Assembly (NCBI RefSeq): GCF_040412425.1
Contig: NC_089763.1
Coordinates: 49,961,280-50,025,279 of the forward strand
DNA: 64,000 bases
Reading direction: 5' to 3'
From: Macrobrachium rosenbergii
Taxonomy: Eukaryota > Arthropoda > Malacostraca > Decapoda > Palaemonidae
Notes under the pieces: generated by a model
Database searches by the model: none
What the model was told of the DNA's origin: nothing
Seen by the model: only the letters and a program-made list of their open reading frames with translations
Translations under genes and position numbers: made by a program
Part shown: positions 46,591 through 60,664 of the stretch, piece after piece
Layout of the letters: each line of letters begins with the position of its first letter
Numbering within the stretch: the stretch's first letter is position 1

Positions 46591-49500
46591 CTGAAAAAGA
46601 AATTTTATTGTTATTTTCACTGAAATTCAGCACGCTAACAAATGAGACCTGCTGAAGTTAAACTAGTTTAGTGAGCATATATCAGTAATTAGCAAAAAAA
46701 TTTGAGGAACTAGGTTCTGGCTACAAAAAATACCAAGAATTCTTTTTGTAATACTGCCAAAGTGTCTCTGATATCAGTATCAAATAATTATAAAATAATT
46801 TCTTGATTTAATTTACATTAAACATATTTTTTACCAACTGCCACATTCCACAAAACAAGCCATGACTTTCCTTACAAATACAATTTCAAATTTAAACAAT
46901 TTTACCTTCCATAAATACAGACCTTTTGCTTTACTTATGCTACATGTGGAAATGAGGTGTCAGCTAAGCAATGAATCATTAAGGAAAAAAAACTTTTTGG
47001 TCTTTTCCCATGTAAAGCCACCCTCAAAAGAAGGAGTTCCCTTACTGTATCACAACTGCCAGTTTGCTAACAAGGCAAACTGAAGAAGATGCAGAAGAAA
47101 ACAACTGCAGGTCCTAAGAGGGGAAAAATAACAAAAATTAAGAGGTTTGCTTTTATGGAACAAATCTTTTTTCAAAATCAAACAAATATACAATACCTTT
47201 CACTTTACTTATGCTAAGTCCATGCATAGATGGGAAGTAATGCTACAGCTTTTCAGTATTTTGTCTAACTGGAAATTTTAAGGAATTCATTGTGCATAAA
47301 AGTGAACCGTGAAGATCCCGTAGTGGTAAAAGAGACTAAAGGATTAATGCAACATTGCAATACTTTTTGACACCGCATGCATTAATATAGCCAAAACTCT
47401 ACAAGCATGAAGAGTCAGAATTTGCAAACTACGACAAAAGCAAAGGAATGATCTAGTCAAAGATTTGACCAAGATAGTAGCACCTGGAGTCTTCAATGCA
47501 AGAGACAACCAGCTGGATACTACCTGTGATGCATTAGGGATGATGCCACAAATGACAATGCAGTATTATGGGCAAACATACCCAACAGAACCTTACAAAT
47601 TCTTCCAGCACTGATTCCTATTGCTCATCTTCCCAGTGAAGAGTTCAGAGGTGGGGCATTAGATGAACTCTGTTCAGGAAGTAGCCTTAAGAGGTCCACA
47701 AAACAAAGTGTGTATTATGGTGCTTTCTTCTGATGAAAGCTCTGGTGAATGATGAGAATTCTGGACATTTACATGATTGACAACTAAATAAAAAGTCTAC
47801 CACCCATCTGGATGTTTGATAGAATCCATTCATGTAAGATAGAATATTGGCAGACTAGTATTTAGGATCTGATTTTCTAACTGCATGCTGTTCGATCAAC
47901 ATGTCATACATACTAAGGAACCTCTAATGTCAAAATCTCCTTTTTTCATGAGCTGAATATAGTCAAACAGTTTGTACTTTGTACTGCAGCCTTTGATGAA
48001 GAGAGAGGAGGCTGAATTTCAACAATGCCCAAGACGTTACAATTTTCTCATCCTTCTGAACTTTACCCATAAAGGACTCCAGGTCAAAAGTGTTTAGCAT
48101 TACTGGTTTCACCCTGAACAGGCCTCAAGCAAGGGTAGAATCCTGACCACAAGAAAAAAAAGGGAGTGAGACATACCATGTAGAACTCTGACCAACCTAT
48201 TTTCCAAGCCTGTGCACACTTGCTCCTATCTGTCCCAAGTTACCTCAGACCAATTACAGCACCCAACACAAATCTCTCTTGCACAGTTAATTAAAATAAG
48301 CTTCTGAATAAACAACCTTCTTCATCTCTCAGCTTAATCCATAGTTGAGGCCACTCTTTTCAATGAATCTTCTCCAGCTACTTCCATTCTGAATGGTTCA
48401 TTTCATAATTGGTTTAACAGATGTTTTACGGACAGATGCCCTCTCCTTCTCCAAACTTCCTTACTTATCTGGGCTTGGGACCGACACTGAGTTGGCTGGT
48501 TTGGGCCCCAGTGTCTGGGTACTTCTGAATAAATGATAAAAACAAGAAACAAAAAACAACATACATGTGTGCTCAAGAACAGTTTGGTCAGTAAGCATAC
48601 ATTTAACAATTACTGTAATAAGTGAAGCTAATTACAAATGAATACTTAATAATGAAATGGAACTAACTATATTAAGTTATTAAAAATAAAATCAAACTAT
48701 TTTGTTAGATATAATCTAACCAAAACAGATAAACCATAATCATCTGGTCTGAGAGGGAAAAGTAAATACCGTACAACTCACAAGGGGCATTACAGTATTA
48801 TTACTTGCAAAAAATACACTGGCCAGCAATTGTGGTGCTCTACGCTTTCTTGTGTTTAATGTTCTCACCAAATAATACTATTCTATTAAAAAATACTGTT
48901 GTACTATTGCCTTTATAAGTCAGTCACCAAAAAACCTAAACTTTATTTGGGTGTAGACCCAAGGGTTAATGTACAAATAAGTATTGCTAACAGTCAAATG
49001 ATGATGACTGAGGCATTTTTTCTTTTCGACTTTGAGAGGAAATTTATCAATAATCAAGATATTGCCTGGATAAGGAAGGAAAACTTTGTACAGAAATATT
49101 TTCTAAGTCGATTTGATCATCTTGTTGATGTACCTTTTCTATCTCCTTGGCAACTTTTCTCATGAATATACCATACGCCTATGTGCAAAATATTTTCCAT
49201 GCTGCTTTTTTTTTTTTTCACCCATCTCCTGTTTTATATTACTGCTTCATTAATCTTGTTTAGTAAATGAAAACTTTAAATAAAGTATTCTCATTTCAAG
49301 GCACATCTTTTCAAACTTCTTCCACCTTTCACTAGTGGCGACTTCCAGGATGAACTATTTAATAAGATGTAGCTTTATAATTTGTTCTACAACTGATTAG
49401 TGAGGGTTAATGCACCACATGAACCAATTAGATAAAGCATCCTGTGCTTTTCCTTTTTGTTATATGAAATGGAGCATAGCCTACATATCTGTAATAATTG

Positions 49501-49845
49501 TTTAATAATAATAATGTTATTACTTGTGGCTTTGTATGTCAACTGTTCTTGACTTTCATTCAGAGGCTGCCATTCATTTTAGGACAATTAGCTCAGACTA
49601 GCCTATACATGACAATTCAAACCTGGGCATAGGCTAATACAAGTGTGACACACCAGCCTAGGTTAATAAACCCAGGCCTACTATTAGCTGGAACAGGTAC
49701 TTGACGTCATAGACGGACAAATCTCCATTTTTGCAGTTAGGGCTGAGGGAAAGCTGACTCTCGCGGTTTGTTTAATGTTTCTTAGTAGGAGGATACTTGG
49801 TGTAAACAACTTATTTCTAGTGGATTCCTTCCATAATTGTTAGAA

Positions 49846-49918
49846 CTGGTTCCTAAACTGGTACTTATACTGGTACCCTATACTGGTTCTTACACTGATT
49901 TTTATACTGGTTCCCTGT
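49846..49918. repeat. Degenerate minisatellite, unit about 12 bp
   Basis: About six units of the form ACTGGTnCnTAT follow one another. Confidence 0.85.
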
Positions 49919-50894
49919 AATACAAAAAAGTTCATTTAAGACAGCAATCTTGTGCCAGACAGCATGCAGTCCTTAGCCTAGGCTATACTGTACTCATGCC
50001 TAACTTAACTGTTCCATCACACAGTTAGCCTGGCTTTATATGCATAACAGGTGGAATTTAACTCAAGAACTGACATATTCATAGAGTTATAGAAGAATAT
50101 CACACATCTTAGCCTACAGACACAAGCCAGCTTAACGTGGTGCAACTTACGTAACATTACCATAACAACTCATGGCAATTTCCTGTTACACCAAGGTAAA
50201 AATACTAAAGAACACTATTAAGTGTTATGGCAACATGTACACTGTAAACTAAGATAAGTGCATACCTTTTACAAGGGAGAAATATGGCATTTAAAATGAA
50301 AATAAGGGGAGCTACATTCCTTTCCCCTCTCAAGTTGTCATACACATCTCAAATGGTATGATTTGAGCTTACGCAACTACACACTTAGTTACATTTACGC
50401 ACTTATGTGAGCACACTTGATCATAGAAAACCTCAAACTTCGAGTGGTTAATTTAACATATTGATAAGATGAAAACCAATTTGTTTTTCCAGTCCACCAA
50501 TTATGAAGGGTACTGTTATTAAATTGAATGAAGGATTTCCATCATTACATATCGTCCACATATTTCTCTTGTCTTCTGGGTGTATTTCACCAGTGCTATC
50601 AGAGATGTTCACTTTTTTTTATGCCAGAAAACCCGGGTTTTCCCACTGTAGGCTCCATACATAACAGTCACGACTAATGCAGGTTGGTATGGACATAAAG
50701 GAGTGCTTTAGGCTTACCTAAAGTAGCAATAGAAGTTAGAATTAGAGTAAAGTAGGCTACGCTACTTAGGCTAAATTTATAATATTCACTAAAACAGGAA
50801 CCTCCCAAGCAGCCTAGCCTATTCCACTAATTAACTTCCAGTGATTTTTGTATAGATAAAAATGTCTTTTATTTGGGTAATCAGAATAAATAAA

Positions 50895-51085
50895 GGTAGA
50901 TCTAAGCCGGCATTCCGTGGTGAGCCCCACTCCCTCCAGAGCTAATACAGCAAAACTGTAACCAGTAAACACCCCTAGGGTATGTTAGGTTGGTATTTTT
51001 TAGGGGTGTTTACTGGTTACAAATTTGCCATGTTAGCTATGGAGGGGGTTGGGGGCTCTCTCTGGAATGCCGGCTTAGATCTACC
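50895..51085. mobile_element. Foldback MITE forming one long hairpin
   Basis: Ends GGTAGATCTAAGCCGGCATTCC (50895-50916) and 51064-51085 are exact complements. An inner pair, 50958-50977 and 51001-51020, is a perfect 20-bp complement, and the sequence between the pairs also pairs imperfectly. Almost the whole 191 bp can fold into a single stem with a 23-nt loop. No target duplication was identified with confidence. Confidence 0.88.
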
Positions 51086-51598
51086 CCGTTGGTAGTGTAG
51101 TCTTCAAAGGTCAATTACAGTTTAGTTACAGCCAGCCTGTAAATTCTTGTAAAGCAAGTAAAATAACATAGGAAAACGTCAATTCCCATAGTCTAGCTCA
51201 CTGTGGAATTACAGCTTAGAATTACCAAAATAAATGCCATGTACAGCCTATGTTAGAATGTAGACTGGGGTTATGGACAGGGGTTTTCACCTGTAAGCAA
51301 TCATGGCCTAGGTGATTCATGCACAGCCTACTTGGTGTCCACATCAGTTCACATACACCATAGCCTACAGTCATATATTTATGTTTTGGACCAACATAAA
51401 AGACACTGGGATGGAGGTTCGCCTAACATTGGCATAGCCTAGTTCTAGGAACATACCTATCCTATCTCACTGAGTAAGCCTTCCGATAGGCTAGCCTACA
51501 AATTACAACGTAACATAACTTGTGCCTATTTTTCTCTAACCTTGCGATTGCTGTGGTATGCACGAACGTTAACTTGGCGATAAAACTAATACTTACTC

Positions 51599-51720
51599 GT
51601 TCGAAAATTAAACCCAAGTCACCTTGTCACAAAGCTAACTGAAATCTTGCTTATTTTGTAACGTCATCATTACAAGAAGAAGAAGAGGCGAACGAGTTTG
51701 TTTACTTGCGTCCGAATCCT
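51599..51720 (-). promoter_or_regulatory. OGFOD2: Candidate first non-coding exon and promoter region of the OGFOD2-like gene
   Basis: The minus strand has CGA followed by GTAAGTA, a near-ideal donor, at 51598. Upstream lie a GATGACGTTAC (CRE-like) site near 51660 and a GA/CT-rich TTCTTCTTCTTG stretch. The start of transcription cannot be fixed. Confidence 0.4.
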
Positions 51721-54700
51721 ACGAGTCAGTTACTAATAAAGAAAACAACAAGTACAGGATTACGGTTTATCTTTTCTATAAGAAGACAGGTCTGAGTTAC
51801 TATTATACTAAAGGTACCTAATCAAGATCAAATCTTGAAAAATTCCGAAAAAATACATTTTATTAATATCACAAGCCAACTGCACTATCGAAATCGGAGG
51901 ATCACGAACATTGCTGCATATTTTCATTTTTAAAGTTTAGATATATTATGCCTTTTTTGTCAGGATTAAAAGCAAGTATTGTTAGAAAAACAGAAAATAC
52001 CATGTATTATAAGCAGGAATGAAGAGGATTTAGTGGAAAAACAGAACATATAGTGTCATGCAACTCTCTTCTACAACGCACCGGAAAAATTCCACCGAAA
52101 AAAAGTGTAAACAAACAAATGGAAGTGGATTGGAGGGTAAATTTAATTGACAAAAACTAAATACATCTCACACAAACAAGCAAGAAGGAGGACCAGCAGT
52201 ACAATGGTAAAATTTACTGAATTTTACTAAAATTTTGCTGGAGTTGTGACTTGTTTTGAGAAGGCTAAAAATTACAAGGAGCTTTCGACCCGATGAAAGG
52301 GAAAGAGTGAATAGAACGAGGTTGACAATTTAGTAGTGGGCAAAAACTTGATAAAAGGAGAAGACAGAATGGTATGCAAAACACGGAGTGCAAACGGAAA
52401 CCTTTGAAATAATTAAACTACATACACTTAAATAATAATAATTGAGAAACCCGTAGGTAAACAGAAAAGACAAGTCTACATACTTCAAAGGAAAAAGCTA
52501 TTTTCTGACAAGCTTCAAAATAAACAAAAATAAAAAAATCATAACAACGGAAGTAAAACAGGTGATCAAAGAACAGTATGTTGTGTGTTCAGGACCTCAG
52601 ATGTTATACATCACCAACTTCGTTAAAAATATCTTCCGTAAAATAACATAAAAAAAAAAAACAATGAGAGAGGACCTTATGATATGTTATGAAACCAATG
52701 AAGGGAACTTAACTTGTGGTGAGAATAAAGTATGATAACTCAATTAATACTGACATATAAAAGTTTGAATATTTCCAATACACAGTTCAATAAGCTGAAA
52801 ATCATCTGATATATCAGGTTATTGATGTTGCAAAGAAAAAGAAAAATTATAAAACGTATTGAATAGTAAAAGAAGGAAAACATATAGCTACGAGAATTTT
52901 TGATATATTTGAGATAAAAAGTAAAAAAAAAAATGTGGGACAAATTGCTGTTATGAAAGCAAGCACACGAGAGGCTGCTGAAAACTCCCGAAGTACAAAA
53001 AAGTAACGAAATGAAATGATGGAATAGGAGAGCCTATGTGGGTGAAAGAAAATGCAAGGGAAAGAATAGGATAAAGAGAGATGTGGATTAGAAGTAAATG
53101 GATTGTTGCTTATGATGTAGAGACAGAGAGAGAATTAATACTCACGCATGTACAAGGCACGAAAACAAGAAAACTGTGAACTTTAATTCACTTTGATGAA
53201 ACATATACCTTTTAACAGAAATACAAAGAAAAAAAAAGTTGGAGCAAAAACTAGGGCAATAAGTACTAGGATGACATTGCGGAAAAAATCTTGGAACTTC
53301 ATAAAAAGGAAGGGAAAAACGAGACCAAGGAGAAATAAGACCAAGTTAGTTATTGATAGTTAACCTTGACATTCTTTCAGTTCTTGAATTGGAAACTTAA
53401 GAACAACGTCTTTGTTATATGGGTTTTTTTCCAAATACAGACCCTATAATGCTAATTAATTTTATAGTTTGTTTGAACCAGTGTTATAAGGAAGATATAT
53501 TCTTGTGAAATTATGTTAGACCAAAAATGCTAGATTTATCATTGAATTTTAGCATTATTCAGATTTTCTGCCTTCTTGAATCGTGGTTAATTAAACAACA
53601 ATAAACGTCTTTGCATTTGTATTGATCAATTTATATTGTAGAACAACTGCAAGCTTCAGAGCCTCAAAATAAAAAAAATATATAATTTTTCTTAAATTCA
53701 GTCTCAGACTTTATTATTTCTCAAAACTATAATGGCTGTGAGCCTGGGGTAATTGATTGAAGCATACACAGGTGAGATATTCTGAGCTTGAGTCTATGCG
53801 ACTCCGACAGAAGTTCAAACTTCGAAACCTAATGTCCAACACTCTTATATTTGACTGATGCATTCATTGAATGAATGCATCTAAATATTTTTTAAAATCA
53901 AACAAATTATGAAAAAGAGATAAAGATTTGATAGAATTTGTTTATTGTTATTATTTGCTAAAAAAATAATTATGCTAGAAAAGATTTTATTTTTTTTATT
54001 TAGTTATTTATTTTTTAGCCTTCTGATAACTGGTTAAAATTAAACAAATTATAAAAAAAACTTGTTTATTTGTTTAGTTATTATTTCACTTTATTTTTTT
54101 TATTTAGTGATTTATCTTCCCATTCCCTTGAAAAATGATGTGGTCTGTTCTGCTTTAAAAGGAAATACTCACCTTCTGACATATTCATCCATTCTTCACT
54201 TCCCAGCTCATTCGTGCAAAATAAGTTGGCTGCTCAGTCAAGTGAAATGAGATTTATAAGAGATAAAAATCCCGTGCATGTTGACTTATTGCATAGTGTG
54301 TGTCGACTGCTCCATGTGACAATCTTTTCCGAGTTTCTGAATTCCATTTACTTTATCGTAAGTACGTAATTTTACGTTACTAGTTATTTTTAAGTTTATA
54401 TTTTATCTGGATACGTGGACTAACAGAACTTCAGCTTTTGATATTGAGGCGGAATTTTTTTAATATTGCCGCTGTAAAATTTTATACTTTGGTGAGTCAG
54501 TTGCGTCTGCATGCTGGAGGTTAAACATTGTTGTCGGTCAGATTGCATTTATACTGTAATCTGTGAGGTAATTAATAGAATAAGCGTCTGCTTCAAGTAT
54601 CAGTGACCTTAAACATTTTCTCTGACAACATAGGTAAATAGTCTTGAAGCCTGGGTCTTGTAAATTTATTTTATATTATTATGATGAAGTCCTGGATAAC

Positions 54701-55747
54701 AACATATATCCTCGCCATAAAGGCTTACTGAGAAGCCTTGCAAATTAATTTGATCGTCATTTATGGCGTTATCTAAATGTGATCACTTCAAAAGCGGACA
54801 TTCTTTTTGTTTTTCTTCTGACGCGGCGCTGAATGAAATTCTTGGCTCAGCCGTCTTAGATTTAGCCCTTTACACTTTCGTGGCACAAAGTTAACCAGGT
54901 CATTTCATTTTCATCTCTCAAACCTCTCCAAAATCTCGAGCAGATTAGAGCGGTATTCAGAGAATGCCGTCGAATTTTTACAAGCTTTTTACATAGCTGA
55001 ACGAACAGTGATGTTGACAGGTGCGCGTGTTTGAGGCTTTCCGGGGTTAAATAAAACTACATTCCGGTCGAGGAGTTTGATGTTCCTATATGGGCCATGA
55101 GTCTTGTAACTTCATATCATGTGTGAATAACTGTCATATAATCATCGAATTTAGACAGATAGCCACCCTCCGATTTTAAGCCTGGTCAGTTGCCTGTTAC
55201 TTGTTTCTAGAAAAATCGATAAAAAGGAGTCGTAATTAACTTTTCATTGTGTCTTATTCCGCAAACGGATTTCGATCAATTTCTGTTTAAGTTGTAATGA
55301 TTATTTTATCCCTGGTTTGCAGTTTCAGACCCTTAAAGCTAATAGTTGTCTCGGTGACAAGATTAATCTTGTTAATTACGAAGTTTTATTTTCAAATTGG
55401 CAAAAATTAGCCTGAATCGCATAGATACTTAGTATCTGCGAGATCCTAAACGATACTGTTGATGGACAGATAAGTAAATATTTTGAGAAATACGGATGAG
55501 TTAACTCAGAGTTTTTGTATTCATATCCCGTTAGCAAGATGCGCTCAGTTTCAGTAAAGAAGCTTAACGCTTCTCCAAATGATACCAGTCTGTATTCGTT
55601 TGTTTAACCTAGACAATAACGATTACATTAGAGAAAATAACCTTACATGAATCAGAGACCTGATACAAGCTAACAGTCCAGTATCTTGTGTTTTAAGAAG
55701 TTGACGCTACAGTTTGGTCCCTTACCTATGAAGGCTAGGTATTAATC

Positions 55748-55749
<2 letters not shown>
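51721..55749. other. Intergenic DNA upstream of the OGFOD2-like gene
   Basis: No gene is recognised. A perfect 12-bp palindrome, GATGCATTCATT with a 1-nt loop, lies at 53857-53881. Confidence 0.5.
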
Positions 55750-55834
<85 letters not shown>

Positions 55835-56040
55835 AAGATGAATCCTATTCATATGGAACAAGCCCACAGGGGCCATTGACTTGAAATTCAAGCTTCCAAA
55901 GAATATGGTGCTTATTAGGAAGTAAGAGCAAATAAAAGGAAATACAGAAAGAAGAGATCTCACTTATTAAAAAAAAAAATTAATGCATAGACAAAAATCC
56001 ATTAAAATGCAAGGAGAATAGTATTAGGGTAGTTATAAAA
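55750..56040 (+). repeat. (ATT)n followed by SINE-like repeat, copy 2
   Basis: (ATT)n at 55750-55831 leads into CAGAAGATGAATCCTATTCA, then CCACAGGGGCCATTGACTTG and CTTCCAAAGAATATGGTG. This is the reverse complement of the copy at 11896-12017. The rest, to about 56040, resembles the remainder of a common decapod interspersed repeat. Confidence 0.8.
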
Positions 56041-56200
56041 GTTAAGCATACCTTATAGTTTAACCAGACCACTGAGCTGATTAACAGCTCTCCTAGAGCT
56101 GGCCCGAAGGATTAGATTTATTTTACGTGGCTAAGAACCAATTGGTAGTAATGCATCAGATGCTTGATATCCCTAGATTTGCTGCTGTTGATGTAATACC
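56041..56200 (+). repeat. Second interspersed repeat abutting the SINE-like copy
   Basis: GAGCTGATTAACAGCTCTCC, GGCCCGAAGGATTAGATTTA and GGCTAAGAACCAATTGG are landmarks I associate with an abundant decapod repeat. The assignment is from memory and needs a search. Confidence 0.55.
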
Positions 56201-56439
56201 TCACACTAATAAGTATATTAGTATGTAAAAAGTCCAATGCTCTGTTTAAAAAGTTTCTGTTCACAGACCGTACTGGAACACAGCTGGCTTACTCTGTAAC
56301 CCGCAATAACTCCGTCTCTGTCTACTGGGCAGCGTCAGGAGGTCCATACCAGGCCTCCTATTATCTTTGGAGACTTATGAGGTCATTCAGAGCTGAAACG
56401 GAAATTGACAGTAAAGAGGCTTGAAAGGTGCAACAGGAG

Positions 56440-56580
56440 GAAAACCTCGCAGTCGCACTATGCATCAATTTTCAGAAGAGGGTGGAAAGTAAGATGGAAG
56501 AATGAGCAAATAAACGGAATTAATGATTACAGTGAACAGCATGAGGTGCACTGACGGCGCTACCCCCTTACTGGTCCTAT
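56440..56580. repeat. Interspersed repeat shared with 29185-29385
   Basis: GGTGGAAAGTAAGATGGAAG and GCATGAGGTGCACTGACGG with a CTACCCCC end match the intron 3 copy in order and spacing. Confidence 0.6.
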
Positions 56581-56977
56581 TATATTAATAACTTTATCTC
56601 TGCTGTCAGAGTAAGAGTTAGGAGGTTCATACCAGGACTCCCGCTACTCTTGTTACCTTACCAGTAAACCAACCACCAGCAACAACAACAATATACTTTT
56701 TTCAGGCCAACTATTTTATTAAATTCGGTAGATGACTTTATAGGATCGGGATATTAAGGAAATCTGGGTATGTCTGGTAGTAAAATGTTAATGATAACAT
56801 GCTAGACCTGTATTACAAAAACTTAATAAACCACATCACTTAAAATGAACATGTCCAAGTGTTTTATTTCCATGAGAATTGAAATTACACATTTCCTTTT
56901 GAGCTTGTTTTACCATTTTATCTTTGTTAATATTGTTAGATTAAGTTGACAGTATGTCAGCTTACAATAGTTGCTCT

Positions 56978-56982
<5 letters not shown>

Positions 56983-57065
<83 letters not shown>
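56983..57065. repeat. (TA)n microsatellite
   Basis: This is a pure TA tract of about 80 bp. Confidence 0.97.
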
Positions 57066-57066
<1 letters not shown>

Positions 57067-57108
57067 ATGAATGTGTAAATGATTGCAATGAAATCGATTT
57101 TATGACTA

Positions 57109-57348
57109 TTAAAATGAAGTAAAATTTCCTAAAATCAGTATGAAATACCAGTCTGCATAGCTCTGAGAGTGTCTGTGTTTAAATTTAAAATGGTAAACAC
57201 GCTTGACAATATCAGGCGGTAATTTATCATTGTCCTGTGTTTCAAGTGCATTCATATCAACGCAGACATTCCCTATCACCTCCTTGGTCAGGGGAACCTC
57301 ATTTACGAAAAACAACATTGCAGCGTCGCAGAACACTCCTGACTTCAT
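57109..57348 (-). other. Unrecognised 79-codon open frame
   Basis: The frame has a protein-like composition (mixed charged and hydrophobic residues, VPLTKEVIGNVCVDMNALE in the middle) but no family that I recognise. No clear splice sites bound it. It may be an exon, a transposon relic or chance. Confidence 0.2.
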
Positions 57349-57529
57349 TCATATTTTTATATTTTTTTTTACCATTTTTAGGGAGATGTGTATTATTATT
57401 TTATTTCCGTGAATAATTTAATGTTTCCTTTCGATAATCAGCAGAACTTATTATAGTTCGGTAAAACAGCCATTGTTAAATTAATGAAGATGAAAAGAAC
57501 CACAGATTAACCAACTTTTCAAAACCATT

Positions 57530-57625
57530 GCCAACCAATCAGCTTCAAGGAGTGGTCGTGACGTATAAGCAGTGGGCGGGGCTTAGCTGCAAAGAGCAGC
57601 GGATTTTGCTGTAGGAGTTTGCTAG
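57530..57625 (+). promoter_or_regulatory. Promoter-like cluster: CCAAT box, CRE-like site, GC box
   Basis: CCAACCAATCAG near 57532, GTGACGTATAAG near 57558 and GTGGGCGGGGCTTAG near 57572 lie within 60 bp, in DNA that is otherwise AT-rich. No downstream gene is recognised on either strand. Confidence 0.35.
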
Positions 57626-57686
57626 CAAAGGACAGTGTGTCGAAAGACCTAGCAACCACTCCATTGTTTCAATTTTCCTTCGTGGC

Positions 57687-57800
<114 letters not shown>

Positions 57801-57854
57801 ATTGTAATAGCCACAATGCCCTCTTAACTTCTCGAATTCTTCGTGTTTTTTTGT

Positions 57855-57857
<3 letters not shown>

Positions 57858-57915
<58 letters not shown>
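57858..57915. repeat. (TA)n microsatellite
   Basis: This is a pure TA tract followed by a few GT units. Confidence 0.96.
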
Positions 57916-57916
<1 letters not shown>

Positions 57917-57995
57917 TGTTTGTGTGTGTGAAACCGGTAAACAAAACAAGCTGGTGTCGTGAGTGTACCCCCGAGGCAGAGGGAGAAAAGTATCG

Positions 57996-58188
57996 TTACT
58001 TACGGGTAACGTACTACAACTGAACGTTTGAGAAGTGGCAGCGGTACATCATACCTATTAACTTTCTTTTGATGTTAACAACACTCCGCCCTAACACAGT
58101 AATTTGTAAACATTCTAATCCAGTTAACCTTAAGACGTCTATGAAACGAACTTCACGGAAAATGCATATGGTAAATATATGTATATAT

Positions 58189-58272
<84 letters not shown>

Positions 58273-58412
58273 CGATATATATGCAGTTTCCGTTAAGTTC
58301 GTTTCTTAGTGGTTTCAAGATTAACTGGTTTAGAATGTTTATAAACCGTCTGTGTTAGGACGGAACTACTACTACTTCTCAAACGTTCCGTTGTATGTTA
58401 CCCCTAAAGTAA
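57996..58412. mobile_element. Foldback element with a (TA)n core
   Basis: The left arm (57996-58178) and right arm (58272-58412) are imperfect complements: GAACGTTTGAGAAGT against ACTTCTCAAACGTTC, CCTAACACAG against CTGTGTTAGG, and GAAACGAACTT against AAGTTCGTTTC. The (TA)n tract at 58183-58270 lies exactly at the centre. About 40 bp of the left arm have no partner. No protein is encoded. Confidence 0.85.
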
Positions 58413-60091
<1,679 letters not shown>

Positions 60092-60247
60092 TGTATACAC
60101 AAAGTCACTCTGTACAAAGTTGTTACTTCCACGGAAGACCTCAATAATACGGAAGGTTCAAAGAAGAGATTCTTAATTTCCAAGGTTTTAGAGGTGCGTC
60201 TACCTCCATCTTCAAGAACCCAAATGATAAAAGAACATACATGTCAG

Positions 60248-60423
60248 CACTAGCGGATCCAGGCCGGGAGGGGGGACGACCTTGACACGTGCCCTCCCCC
60301 CCAGGAAAAATAATGACAAAATAATAACATTGAAGATTTAGATAATAATAATATAAATGAGAAATATAAAAATGGAAAAATATTTATTACATATTTACAT
60401 ACATATTATTTTTACACATATAT

Positions 60424-60469
<46 letters not shown>

Positions 60470-60656
60470 TTATATATATATATATATATATACTGAATCA
60501 CGAAAATATGGAACGTGATGAATATATAAATAAAGATAAAATCCAAAATTGCTGTGAGGCCTTCCGACGTGCCCGATTTTATCCCCCATTAAATTTTTCT
60601 GATATATTATGAAAATTGGTGCCCGCCCCCATTAAATTTTTCTGAATCCGCTAGTG
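60248..60656. mobile_element. hAT-type MITE
   Basis: The 409-bp element has terminal inverted repeats CACTAGCGGATCCAG and CTGAATCCGCTAGTG, and a perfect 8-bp target duplication CATGTCAG at 60240-60247 and 60657-60664. An 8-bp duplication with CA...TG ends points to the hAT superfamily. Inside lie a (TA)n tract (60421-60492) and a 16-bp direct repeat CATTAAATTTTTCTGA near 60588 and 60630. No transposase is encoded. Confidence 0.9.
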
Positions 60657-60664
60657 CATGTCAG

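Larger units (their letters stand above)
46591..51598 (-). other. OGFOD2: Probable 5'UTR intron of the OGFOD2-like gene
   Basis: The acceptor at 46591 and donor GTAAGTA at 51592-51598 on the minus strand bracket about 5 kb. It holds a 12-bp-unit minisatellite, a hairpin MITE and many TAGCCTAGGC-like motifs. No coding region is recognised. Confidence 0.5.

Noticed and set aside
48899..49165. 88-codon plus-strand frame as a host gene
   Set aside because: It has no recognisable domain, no flanking splice signals that I trust, and lies inside the probable 5'UTR intron on the other strand.
55742..55963. Poly-Asn open frame on the minus strand
   Set aside because: It is a translation of the (ATT)n tract next to a SINE-like repeat.
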